Positions 46,094-56,764 of a DNA stretch of 64,000 nucleotides are shown in pieces; positions within the stretch are counted from its first letter, which is position 1, and every line of letters starts with the position of its first letter. Source of the DNA: Berberis thunbergii (taxonomy: Eukaryota; Streptophyta; Magnoliopsida; Ranunculales; Berberidaceae); assembly GCA_003290165.1 (NCBI GenBank), contig QNQO01010689.1:1-64000 (forward strand), in the 5' to 3' direction. The translations under genes were made by a program, and so were the position numbers. A model generated the notes under the pieces. That model worked only from the letters and a program-made list of their open reading frames with translations. It did not search any database and was not told the DNA's origin.

Positions 46094-46475
46094 ATCATCA
46101 TCATCAAAGCCCATTCCCGAGATTTTCGGGGTCGGCTACATGGATTTTGGTTCTCCAAGCAATGCGATCTTCCCACATTTCCTCACCTAATCCAAGCTCA
46201 ATGATATCTTCATTCACCGTCTTCATCCAAGTTTTCAACGGTCGTCCCCTCCGTCTACACCCTCCATTAACTTGTCAATCTAAACATTTTTTAATTGGTG
46301 TCGTGCTTGGTCTCCTCCGCACATGACCAAACTAAGTTAAACGTCTTTCTCTAATTTTTTCCTCTATGGGCGCTACACCTAAGTATCTCCTAATTCTTTC
46401 ATTTCTAATTTTATCCTTACGAGTTTTACCACACATTCACCTTAACATACGCATTTTTGCTACTGCCATCCTATG
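46094..46475 (-). mobile_element. RTE-type LINE, 5'-truncated 3' end
   Basis: Collinear with 62642-63025 in the same orientation: an ATC-rich tail (ATCATCATCATC), AAAGCCCATTC, CTCCAAGCAATGCG, CCTCACCTAATCCAA and CTCCTAATTCTTT. The shared end by the ATC repeat is the 3' end, and the 5' break is at about 46475. This is the expected form of a dead, 5'-truncated RTE insertion. Confidence 0.7.
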
Positions 46476-47346
46476 CGAAAAAAAAGAGAACAAATAAGGG
46501 TGCAGACGTTCTCATCAAAAGGATCACCTAAGGAGCTTCTTACGAGGTTCGAATTGTTTTTGGGCCCTTTTGCAGAGTTTAAAGGCAACGTTAAAAAATT
46601 GGTTTGCAAGACTGGAACAGTATGCCTTCTGTAGTGGGTTAATTTTTGATAATTTTAAGACAAGAAAATTGTTCTTGCAAATTTTGTTACCGATTTTAAG
46701 AACTCTCCAATTTAGTTCCTTCAAAATATCATTGAAAATAGGAATTAATTTAATTTTTTATCATCTTGTGCAGGCAATTGTGAAATTTACATTGTTTGGA
46801 AAAGAAAGTTTAGTAAACCTAGGTCTCAACGAAATTGTTGTTGAGACATTGTCGGAAACAGGTTTGGCCTAAACCAACCTATACAATGATGCATACACGT
46901 TCTGGTAAAAATCAATTTGTTATCTTTCTCGTCTACTTTATGTTAGTGTGCTCGTAGTCATACAACAATTACAGTAATGCTTGTGATGGCTTACACATTA
47001 GCACCCGTGGAAACATTCTTGCTATTTTATTTTAATAATGCCCCATTATATGGGAACATGTCGATCAATTGATCATTCAGTATATACACGGTTTTGAAAT
47101 TTTTTTAGTGGTTTGTTCCAATTGATTTAGTCATTTAGGTTGATGGCATTAATCTTTTAAGACCCAAAATTGAGAAAGAAGGCTCTTTGATGAATTCCAA
47201 AATATTTGCATTAAATAATTTTTTCATGTTTGTTAAAATGCACGTGGAAAGTATCTATGATTATTCATAAAGTGTTTAGTATTATGGCTACTATAGTTAA
47301 TTAAGAATTAATTATTAATATTACATATGTTATAATTATAATATAT
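46476..47346. other. Intergenic, no gene seen
   Basis: AT-rich. The 100-codon ORF at 46570-46872 has no motif I recognise. Confidence 0.4.
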
Positions 47347-47797
47347 GTGATGAATTGTCATCTCTCTAAAAGCTCGAACTTGTAGAGAGGGCGAGTCTAA
47401 TTACATATTGAGCATAAACGAAATTAGAGCATAGGACAACATACATTGGTGAGTACCGATGGTACAACTACACCACAACCACATTATAAACTCACATAGG
47501 GATTACTAGTGATTAACACATGCAAACAAACCCGAAACAACTAGGGTGGACTTTAATATTTCAGGACTCCCACGGATAGCGATTACGCTGGAGGAGATTC
47601 GAGCCCACGACTTCCAAGGACCAACGCTCTGATACAAGGGATAAATTGCCATCTCTCTAAAACAAATACTTATGGAGAAGGAAATCGCATATCAAGCACT
47701 AGCGAAAGCAGGGCTGTGAGACTACAACATACATCGGTGGGTACTAATAGTATAACTACACCGTAAAGTCACGCGAGAATTACCGTGGATAAACACA
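47347..47797 (-). mobile_element. TRIM-like element, two short LTRs
   Basis: Direct repeats at 47347-47520 and 47638-47797 share ATTG[TC]CATCTCTCTAAAA, ACAACATACAT and GTACAACTACACC-type blocks. Between them on the minus strand, TTGTATCAGAGCGTTGG (47637-47621) resembles the initiator-Met primer site, placed just inside the right repeat. The internal part is only about 117 bp and has no coding sequence. This fits a terminal-repeat retrotransposon in miniature. Ends are approximate. Confidence 0.5.
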
Positions 47798-48263
47798 ATG
47801 GGAAAGGCCCATGGAGAACTCGAGCAATATGCATCATAAGTATAGTTGATAACTGTAGGGAACTTGAATGTTAGTACAACAATGATGTGCACCTTGTACT
47901 GTGGTCGTTTGCTCATTGCACGCTTAGATTTGCACCTTTGTTCGTGTGAAAGAGGCCCTCCTGTTGTGTAAGGGTGTTTTCAGCATTTCAACAGGAGCAA
48001 AACCTCATAATGGAGGTCGATTTCTTTTTCAACAAAATGAGTAATTTTCACCACCATTCTTTCTGTTATCAATTAACCAAAACAGGTTGGGGCCATATGC
48101 TAAAAAGTAACTTGTTGTCATTTAGGAATTGTTACATCTGAAATAACTCAACAAGATGTAGAAACATTAGGTACTCCTGCCACTGTTCCTTATAAAGATG
48201 ATGTTTTAGCAATGTATCATTAACAAATTTCTGACAGTAGTGTTTCCCAAATGAGGGTTAGTT
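47798..48263. other. 3' flank of the copper ATPase pseudogene
   Basis: No gene seen. It likely includes the old 3' untranslated region. Confidence 0.4.
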
Positions 48264-49594
48264 TCACAATGGAGACGCCTCCTGTATAACCTTGACCCCT
48301 TTTAGTTCGAGCAGATCAAGATCTTTTGGCCTCCTGTAGTATTTGAGCAAGACTGAGAAGCAAACAAGGCTCACTGAAGAAGCATCCATGGCAGCACCAG
48401 CTACCCATGGTGGAAGGCGAAATCCAGTGAAGGGGCATAAGGCGCCAGCAGCGATGGGTATTGCCATCACATTGTATACCAGCGCCCATACATGATTCAT
48501 CTGGATCCTTTTGAATGTCTTTCTAGATAGGTCGATGGCAGTGACAACACCTTCCAGGTCGCTCCTCATCAGCAACCTCAATAGCGATGTCAGAGCCAGC
48601 CCCAATCGCCATCCCAACATCAGCAACAGCCAGAGCTGGTGAATCATTAATACCATCCCCTACCATTGCTATTGTGAAGCCATTCCTCTACAAGAAAAGT
48701 AGGAACTAGGAAATGGACACTTAACTTTTGAGATATAAAAAGTTCACAATTAGACTAAGGCTGCTAAGCTTAACCTCTGGAATGTTCAAAGAAAAGATAT
48801 CTCTTCTTTACTCCTTACCTGCAGTTCTCTTAGCTTTTGTGCTTTTTCTTCGGATTTTGCTTCAGCCCTGACGAAATCAATACCCACTTCTTTGGCTACC
48901 GCAGATGCTGTCATCAAGCTATCTCCAGTCACCATCAACACTCTCACTCCCATTTCTTCTAAGATGGATATGACTCCCGATGCCTCCAGTTTTACTGGAT
49001 CTGAGACTCTGATGATTCCTATAATATCTCCATTGACAGAGACAAGGACAGAAGTCTGATCTAGGCGCTGGGTAGTGTCTAGGTAAACCAAAGCAATATT
49101 TGGGATCTGGATGTTGAACGTGTCCATGAGACCTTTGTTTCCTATAACAACACTTTTCCCATGGACCGTGGCCTTGACTCGATTGCCAATGATGGGCTCA
49201 AAGTCACAAGTTTCAGGACAGTCCTGTAGCGATATATTGTTGTCCTTTGCATATTCCACGATTGCCTTACCAATTGGATGCTCACTATTGACCTGCCCAA
49301 ACATGGTACCACAGTTACGTATATCTAATCACTTTCAGGTAATTGTATCATATGCTTTACAGCGATTTTGTAGATGAAGGATTCAGCAAACCTACCTCTG
49401 TTGCAGCCACTAGTTGGAGAAAACCAGGAAGAGGCATGGCTGTCAGTAGCCTTGTCCTTATAACAGTTGGTTTCCCCACAGTCAATGTCCCTGTCTTGTC
49501 AAATACTACGCAATTCACCTGTCTTGTAGTTACCTATTGTCCACTTTTGGCATGTTTCATGGTTAAGAGATTGGCCATGATGCTTCAAGGAGTC

Positions 49595-49823
49595 TGCATA
49601 GAGTAACCCATGTTTCTTGCTCTTTTTTTTTTGGAAGGCGAGCAGGAATTTTATAGGATCTCGGAACCCATTAAAGACCAGAACTGGTCAACACACCATA
49701 AACTGATAAATATGCCGCAAGTTGGGTTCGAACCCAAGACCAAGTGGTACCATCCGCCAAGCTCCAACCGTTGAATTGTCATGTCATTGGCTGACACATT
49801 TTAAGTAGGGGTTACTCTATGCA
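49595..49823. repeat. 15-bp perfect inverted repeat around a SINE
   Basis: TGCATAGAGTAACCC at 49595-49609 and its exact complement GGGTTACTCTATGCA at 49809-49823 enclose the SINE at 49621-49775. This may be a small TIR element with a SINE nested in it. Confidence 0.55.
49621..49775 (-). mobile_element. tRNA-derived SINE, copy 1
   Basis: On the minus strand it reads CAACGGTTGGAGCTTGGCGG (box A region), then TTGGGTTCGAACCC (box B), and ends in GATCCTATAAAA...TTCC followed by an A-run (T-run on the plus strand). The same architecture occurs at 53975-54097. It lies in an intron of the ATPase pseudogene. Confidence 0.7.
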
Positions 49824-50813
49824 AACTTATTTAGGTCTAATAATGTTTATTGAGTTTAACTTCACCTTGTGCGAGTTCTCGAGTGCTCGGCCACCTTTAA
49901 GGAGGACACCCAGAGAAGCACCAATTCCTGTGCCCACCATCACAGCTGTGAGAGTAGCCAATCCCAAGGAGCAGGGGCCAGCTCAAACCTGTCCATGTAG
50001 GGTGGGATCCATTCCCTTGGATACATTTCCAAAACCCCAGCAATGTACCAACCCAACCATGTTATAACACCACCACCAACCACCTGCAGAACAAGAATGA
50101 AAATAGGCAAATTGTAGACTATTTGAAATGTCGATTTCTATTAGCTGTACCCTGGCCTCTACCAATGGCAAAATAAATAGTTTAGAATTAAATTTTTCTA
50201 GTAGCATGTACTGCCTGGCCCATGAGGCCAAGAATATTGACATCAAATTGGATTTGCACTTAGATAGAGAAATAAGGTTATTATGTATGTACTTTAGGAA
50301 TTGACATAATGATTAAGCTTTGTTGGAAAAAAAAACATCATGATACATTGAGGGCATATTGATGTATTTGGTAAAATACGACAATTTCTAAGCACAAAGG
50401 ATAGCCACCGGTTGAAATTTAGTTGACTTTAAGGATGTAAAGGTAATATTATTGGTCATGGTTTAAAAAGAGGATTAAAGGAAAGTAAGCTCATGCAAGT
50501 GATGTGAACCAATTAGCTATTGAAACTAAGATTTATTTGGATTTGGAGATGCACATAGGGGATCTTAAGGGATGTTTCTTCTTGCTTCTTTAATGGTTTG
50601 TAAGGTATGTATCATGTACTGGTGTATTTGTGGTATTCAAACAACTATTGGGGTGCTTTTTTGAATAATTTCATCTGGATGAATAAGGTTCCTCCTCGAG
50701 TAGGATTTTCCTGCAACTTAAACTTATGGGAGGATCAGACCGTGGACAACTTGATGAGAGAAGGGTATTGCCCTGATGGGAAGGTGTGTTCTTTTTAACC
50801 ATGAAGATGACTG

Positions 50814-52010
50814 TATTAGCCAAATTCTCCTCTCGGCTCTTTGTGCAGCCAAAGCTGGTCACTCTTTCCGGCAGATTTTGATGGATGCACATTCCTTTAG
50901 CGGTGATTTGATAGTTACCCAGAATAAGGAACTCGATATTGTTTGAGAGAAGAAATAAATGGATGTACAACTCTTTAGAGCTGTTAATCTTTGGATGACG
51001 GTTTTACATGGAGGCTTTCTTTCCCCTTAGGTTGTGTTTGGTTGTTAGAATTTCATTCAATGGGAATGTAGGAGAATGAAGGAGAGGTTGATAAGAGGAG
51101 ATAGCAAAATGAGGTTGTAGATGACATTCCCGTACTCATAATATGGGAATCACATCCAAGTCCAATATTTCACACAAAATATAACAAAGGTAAATTTTTC
51201 CTCCTTGTTTCATACTCGTAATTTTTCAAGATTTTAGCTGAGACTGAGAGACGCTATGTTAGAAAACCATAGATAAACACAAAATATGTATTACACACAA
51301 CAAATACAACCATAACGTGAAAAGTCATAAAAGAAAAAACGGATGCATGAAACATACGTATTCTTTTATCATTGCTTTTATTTAGTTTATATAAGTGGTG
51401 CTATTGTTATATCTTTGTATTGGCCAAATTCTCCTCTCGGATCTTTGTGCAGCCAAATCTAGTCTTTCTTTCTTGCAGATTTTGATGGATGCACACTCCT
51501 TTAGTGGTGATTTGATAGCTGCCTAGAGTAAGGAACTCGTTATCGTTTGAGGGAAGAAATAAATGGATGTACAACTCTTTAGAGTTGTTAATCTTTGGAG
51601 ACGGTTTTACATGGAGGCTTTCTTTCCCCTTAGGTTGTGTTTGGTTTGGAATCTCATTCCATGGGAATGTAGGGGAATGAAGGAGAAGTTGATAATAGGA
51701 GATAGTAAAGTGAGGTTGTAGATGACATTCCCGTACTCAAAATGTGGGAATCACACTCCCTATTCCTCCTAAAGAATCCTAGTCCAATATTTCACACAAA
51801 ATAGAACTACAGTAAAATTTTCCACCTTGTTTTGTACTCATAATATTTAAAGATGTTAGTTGAGCGAAGCTACGGTAGAAAATCACAGTGACACAAATAC
51901 AACCAAAACAAGAAAAGTCATAAAATAAAATACGGATGCATGAAACATACTTATTATTTTATCATTGCTTTTATTTAGTTTATACAAGTGATACTGTTGT
52001 TATATCTTTG
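50814..52010 (+). repeat. Tandem duplication, about 600-bp unit, two copies
   Basis: Copy 1 (50814-51415) and copy 2 (51416-52010) are collinear at an offset of 602. Shared blocks include GCCAAATTCTCCTCTCGG, TTTTGATGGATGCACA, AAATGGATGTACAACTCTTT and TTACATGGAGGCTTTCTTTC. Both lie in the long intron of the ATPase pseudogene. The copies differ by small indels and substitutions. Confidence 0.85.
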
Positions 52011-52054
52011 TTTGCTGGGTCTTTATTTTTTATTTTTGTTTCCTCATTCAACAA

Positions 52055-53172
52055 TAGAGATGGCAGTGGGGTGGTGGTTATTTTCGGGTATCCGCTCCGC
52101 CCCGCACCATTTGGGGTGGATTGGGTTTTCTTGATCGGTTTTTGGGGCGGATTTGGATATTAAAAATGGATTCGTTACTGTTTTGGGGCGTATATCCATT
52201 TATATATGTTATTTACAAAATTACCCTTCTTCCATTAATACAAATAGTTTACAAAACCTAAACCTAATTCTAGATCTAGAAGCCTGTCGTCTCCTCTTCA
52301 TTCTTCCATCCCACTTTTTCTTCATTTGTTTTATACAATAAGCAAAGAAGGGGAAAAATAAAACAAGAGATCCTAATCTCCACCACTAGCCTCTATAGCC
52401 ATCGTCGCCAGCCACACATACAATCACATAGGATAGGTAAAAATCCTAGTCTCCTCCTCCTTCTAATCTCTTCCTCCTTAACCTAATGAGTATGATGTTG
52501 ATGAAGTTGAGGATGAACCGATTGAGGTGTACGAATGCAAGCAAGGACACCCATTTTTTTTTTAATAATGAAGGATGCAAGGCTACTGGAACAACAACAA
52601 CCTCCTTCAATCAAAGGAGAGATCCAATGTTCAAATTTCATTCAAAAAGAGATCCAGTGTTCAAATCTAGTGTTCAAGAAGAGATTCAGTGTTTAGCAAC
52701 CACCTCCTTCAATCAAAGAGAGATCCAGTGTTCATCTAGTGTTTGGACATCTTAATTGTGTTGTGATTTTGGGTTCTTTTCCTTCTTTAATCATCTATGA
52801 TTTCTTTGCACATATAAACTTATTATACTGTTAGTGTTACCAATTTCATTTGTAATGGGACAAATTTGTTCTAAATTTGCATAACCAATTTTTGTTACCA
52901 TTTTCACTTGTACTGTTATCGTAACCAATTTTGTTTGAAATGCAAACAGAGAATGGAATGCTTTTTTTGTTACCTTTTAAGAGGCCTTTTTGATTTTGTT
53001 AGTGGACGGTATTTTTTTTAACGGATATATGGGGCGGGGCGGATGTCCGTCAATCCGACCGGAGCGGATATGGTTTTTGAAAATTTGTATAAACGGATAT
53101 TTGGGGCGGATTTGGGGATCCGCGACCCCTGTTCAAATCCGCGGCCCCAAATCCGCCCCGTTGCCATCCCTA
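52055..53172. mobile_element. hAT element, TAGGGATGGCAACGGGG family, copy 1
   Basis: The ends are TAGAGATGGCAGTGGGG and, reversed, TAGGGATGGCAACGGGG. The flanks are identical TTCAACAA words (52047-52054 and 53173-53180), an 8-bp duplication as expected for hAT. Subterminal GGGGCGGAT repeats occur in both orientations. There is no transposase. It lies in an intron of the ATPase pseudogene. Confidence 0.85.
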
Positions 53173-53974
53173 TTCAACAACACATACTTTTCAATTAGAA
53201 TGTTTGAAATCACCGTCATAGTCATATTCTATCCACATGCATGATCACCCTTCATTCCTTCAATTACATCTGTTAGTATACTAAAAATCTAAACAAATTA
53301 CTGCATTCCTTTTTTATCACCTGCATAAATATATAGGATTGAAAATTTTATGAAAGGAGCCCTGATTTATTGTTGTTTTTTCCCCTAACCGTATAGTCAA
53401 CTGCGAGAAAATCAGGGTTTGGGGAGTTTCCAAGAAGTGTTCTAGGCAACACATGCACATGTATCAATATGCTCATAGTAATTTTATAAACATCAGGTGA
53501 GGGGTTTGGATAAGTTACCATCTAATCAGTAAATATTGTGAACTGTTTGTGTTTTGCTGAGGGTGTATATTTGTTCACCTTTGTTCTTAATGCTTATCAA
53601 ATATATAATATACAAAAACTTGGTGCTTATTAAAAAAAAAGACTTACTAATGGCACAAAGTACTGTGATATCCTGTCTGCAAGCTTCTGTACTATTGGTG
53701 CCTTCCCCATCTGACTGAGCTCCTTCTACCAGCTGAGCTGGATAATTCGAGCTACCACAGTATCAAAGCCAACACATGTCACTCGCACTTGTGGTACTCT
53801 TGTTCCATTCACTGCCCCTCTGATTACCTCATCACCGATAATCTTATGGACCCACCTCGACTCCCATGTGACCGCACTAACCCTCTCACCTGCTAAAACT
53901 TTCACCGTGTCATCCCTCTCAACCAGAAGTCTCCTATCAATTATCTCTTCATGGATCAATCTTCCCTCTTCACC

Positions 53975-54097
53975 CAACGGTTAGAGCTTGGCGAAAATGG
54001 TACCACTAGGTCATGGGTTCAAACCCAGCTTACGGCATCTTTATGGGTTCTGGGATCCTATAAAAACCCTGCTTGTCTTTCACAAAAAAAAAAAAAA
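53975..54097 (+). mobile_element. tRNA-derived SINE, copy 2, inside an exon
   Basis: It reads CAACGGTTAGAGCTTGGCGA (box A), GGGTTCAAACCC (box B), then GGATCCTATAAAAACCCTGC and an A14 tail. It interrupts the actuator-domain coding sequence of the ATPase pseudogene: KLMKLAPD lies on one side and RLIHEEIID on the other. Confidence 0.75.
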
Positions 54098-55130
54098 GCA
54101 AAGAAGTTCCATCAATCTCTCACGGTCTCAGGTCAGGTGCCAACTTCATTAGCTTTGATATTGCATCACTGGTCCTTCCCTTAGCAAGCATAAGTGTAAA
54201 TACTTGCCTTGCCGAGTAGAATGAATGAGATCAGCATTAATTGTATTGGTTTCAAAAAAAGTTTCATTATCAAAATCTTTTGACGTTGAGGATCGAATGA
54301 CAACATAGTCGGAGTAGAAATACGCGGCATTTGTGCCAAACATGACTAAGCAGTCCATGCATGTTGGCACAGCGCAGTTGCATGGCCTTGTATGCACCAA
54401 TATAAAATCTATGGCCGATTATAATTAATTGCACAGGAGTGGCCAGTACAGGCAGAGTTCTCCAAGTGTAAGCATGTTCACTACCTTTTTGTCAAGGAAT
54501 CTAGATTTGAAGGAGGGGATGCAAGTGAATGCCATAGACATTAAAGAACACTGGAATAGCGAAGGTGAGACTCCAAATAAAGCTTTTTGTAGTATATTTC
54601 AGCATCTGTATCCTTTGACTTGGCTTCTTTCTCGTCGTTGATAATTGATGTAATACTGATCTCAAGTGAGTTGAGGACCGAGATTATCTTTCTGGGCCCA
54701 ATTATTTGGGACGAGTAAGAAAATAGTTAACCTTTTCTGCAATGGGTCTATGTCTATGTTTTCAATACCTTGTGTATTTGCAAGAGATGTTTGTAGAAAC
54801 TCTCTTTATCCAGGGAACTATTGAGTTTAAGGTGAAGAGCTGATTTGTTTTCGCCAGTGGAGGTGATGGAGGCTTGGAAGCCCATGTCATCAATGGATTG
54901 AACTAGTTGGGTTATGGTGATGGAATCAGTATGGAATTTGATTTCAGCCATTTCAGTTGCTAAAGCAACTGCAACACTTTCAACTCCACTGATATTTTGG
55001 AGAGTGGATTCAATGGCTGTGGAGCATGCAATGCATGTCATCCCTTGGATGTAGAGTAGCCATGTCTGGCTCCAAGAATAGAAGCAAAAAGAAGTGGTAA
55101 GACTACTTGTTGATTTAAATAGGGGCGGGG

Positions 55131-55995
55131 TAGGGATGGCAACGGGACGGATTTGAGCAAATCCATCCCCGATCCGTCAGAAATAACGGATCCCCAAATC
55201 CCCCGCCAATCCGTTTACAATTTTAATTAAAAACTGTAACCGCCCCGTGCGGATTGGTGGATATCCACCCCGCCCCACCAATCCGTTTACGGTTTGCAGT
55301 TCTGTTATTGGATTGTCGGATCTCTGCCTCTAATTTGGTTATTCCTCTTCCTAGTTTGCTAACCCTTAGAGTTGTTGGTTATTCAACTACAGTAAATTGT
55401 ACTTCATTCATTAGATCAGTACCACAAAATAATAACAAAAAATTACAAAGAATCTATACAAAAATTACAAAAAACCATATAAAAAAATTGATCTAAAGAA
55501 TCTCAGATCTGAGATCTCTTGCAGCTAGGGAAAGGCGGGGAAGGGAGGGGAGAGGGAGGTGGCCGGGATGGGTGTCGAGTGAGAGCTTCGAGTGTCCATG
55601 AGAAGATAAGTAGACGACATTCGACCTTCGCTGTGAGAGAGAAGGGACGACCCTTCGAGATTCGGCCTCTGCCTCCGCCTTCGCTATTAGAAAGAAGAAG
55701 GGGAGAATGTGAGATGAGTCCGCCTCCCCCTTCGGCCTTCGCTGTGAAGAGGGTAGGAGACTGGAGACAAGAGGGGGAGAATGTGATTATGTGAGATGAG
55801 AGTTAAAGAATAAAAATAATAGGTTTATCCCTTTAGATAGTCGAAGGGTATTTTTGTAATTTCACTAATTAAACGGATATCCGTTAGGCAGATATGGCTA
55901 AATCCGTATCCGCCCTGATTAATAAACGGATATAGATTGGAAATCCGTATACGCCCCAAACAGGGCAAGTAAAATCCGCCCCACTGCCATCCCTA
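55131..55995. mobile_element. hAT element, TAGGGATGGCAACGGGG family, copy 2
   Basis: Ends TAGGGATGGCAACGGGACGG and, reversed, TAGGGATGGCAGTGGGGCGG. The flanks GGGCGGGG (55123-55130) and GGGTGGGG (55996-56003) match at 7 of 8 positions. A GC-richer centre with a 91-codon Gly/Arg/Pro-rich ORF (55519-55794) shows no recognised domain. It lies where the missing 5' part of the ATPase gene would be expected. Confidence 0.8.
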
Positions 55996-56156
55996 GGGTG
56001 GGGTGGGGTGGGTGCCTGATTGATAAATATGAAACTTTATTGACGTCCTTTCTGTCCACGTCTGGTCACACTTCACTGTATGCTATGATTGATGTTTGCA
56101 TGGATGTCAAAGTTATTCAGTGACATCCATGTGAACATCAATGACATGTAGTTGCA

Positions 56157-56301
56157 CGCTTTTTCTTAATGTCGAGGAAACAGGCAAGGGAGGAGGGTGC
56201 AACCCTCCATCCCCTTCGAGATGTGTGCCATCACGCATCTCGAGGGGGATGGAGGGTTGCACCCCCTCCCTCGCCCGTTTCCTTGCTAATAAGAAGGGCT
56301 C
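56157..56301. mobile_element. Mutator-like foldback MITE, copy 2
   Basis: The two arms are complementary over about 57 bp, including GGTGCAACCCTCCATCCCC. It is flanked by a perfect 9-bp duplication, GTAGTTGCA (56148-56156 and 56302-56310). The arms share the CTTTTTCTTAATGTCGAGGA and GGCGAGGGAGGGGG-type words with the copy at 16.7 kb. Confidence 0.85.
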
Positions 56302-56372
56302 GTAGTTGCATCCAATCTCGTTGATACTGATTGTTGAAAATTGTAAATAGAATCAGACTTTGCTCTAGTTTC

Positions 56373-56518
56373 GAGCCCTTCCAGGGAGCGAGGCCCGGTG
56401 CGCAAGGTCGGCCCACAACCATCCATCATCCTCGAGATGTGCTCATGGACAACATCTTGAGGATGATGGATGGTGGTGGGCTGGCCTCGCGCTCTGGGCC
56501 TCGTCCCCTAGAATCAGG
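56373..56518. mobile_element. Mutator-like foldback MITE, copy 3
   Basis: The arms meet in a long imperfect hairpin (CCATCCATCATCCTCGAGAT and its complement). It is flanked by an identical 11-bp word, GCTCTAGTTTC (56362-56372 and 56519-56529), within the 9-11 bp range of Mutator elements. It begins GAGCCCTTC, as do relatives in this cluster. Confidence 0.8.
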
Positions 56519-56569
56519 CTCTAGTTTCATTAAACACGTCTTGCTAAGCAAGTACAACCCTTCTACACG

Positions 56570-56699
56570 TCGAGGGAATGGGCGGCGAGGAAAACAACAA
56601 GGGGGAGGGGTTTTACCACTCATCCCCTCGAGATTCACGAAGGTGCGTATCTCGAGGGGGTGAAGGGTCACACCCCCCTCCCTTGCCCATTTCCTCGAC
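56570..56699. mobile_element. Mutator-like foldback MITE, copy 4
   Basis: Arms GTCGAGGGAATGGGC and GCCCATTTCCTCGAC are nearly complementary, with inner CTCGAG symmetry. It lies 51 bp right of copy 3. A further GGAGCCCTTCTAGG-type word at about 56735 hints at another partial copy. No duplication was resolved. Confidence 0.6.
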
Positions 56700-56764
56700 A
56701 TTTAGAATTCCCGAAGCAAGTATATGTGACGGCGGAGCCCTTCTAGGTAGTGAGGGCCCTAGAG

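Larger units (their letters stand above)
48264..55061 (-). pseudogene. HMA5-like copper P-type ATPase, decayed
   Basis: Minus-strand remains in order: a metal-binding domain with GMTCIAC (about 55061-54754); first membrane helices (about 54650-54230, GTNAAYFYS); the actuator domain (54230-53648, LAKGRTSDAISKLMKLAPD to QKLADRISQYFVP); the helix-6 exon (50083-49866, [20 protein letters not shown]); the phosphorylation exon (49518-49396, VVFDKTGTLT); the nucleotide-binding exon (49292-48829, SEHPIGKAIVEYAK, VLMVTGD); and the last exon (48687-48264, [28 protein letters not shown]). Damage includes TWE for the actuator TGE, GPC for the CPC transport motif with a local deletion, frameshifts, a SINE inside the actuator exon and no upstream first metal-binding domain. 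Intact relatives pump copper across membranes. Confidence 0.85.

Noticed and set aside
49721..49750. GGGTTCGAACCC, considered as part of a tRNA gene
   Set aside because: There is no cloverleaf or acceptor stem around it, and the sequence continues as a SINE body with an A tail.
53975..54050. tRNA-like boxes A and B on the plus strand
   Set aside because: Same reason: it is a SINE with a poly-A tail, not a tRNA gene.
48264..55061. Copper ATPase as a functional gene
   Set aside because: Frameshifts, a SINE in a coding exon, a TWE actuator motif and a damaged CPC site make a working product very unlikely.
55519..55794. 91-codon Gly/Arg/Pro-rich ORF
   Set aside because: It lies inside a non-autonomous hAT element and its openness follows from GC-rich composition.
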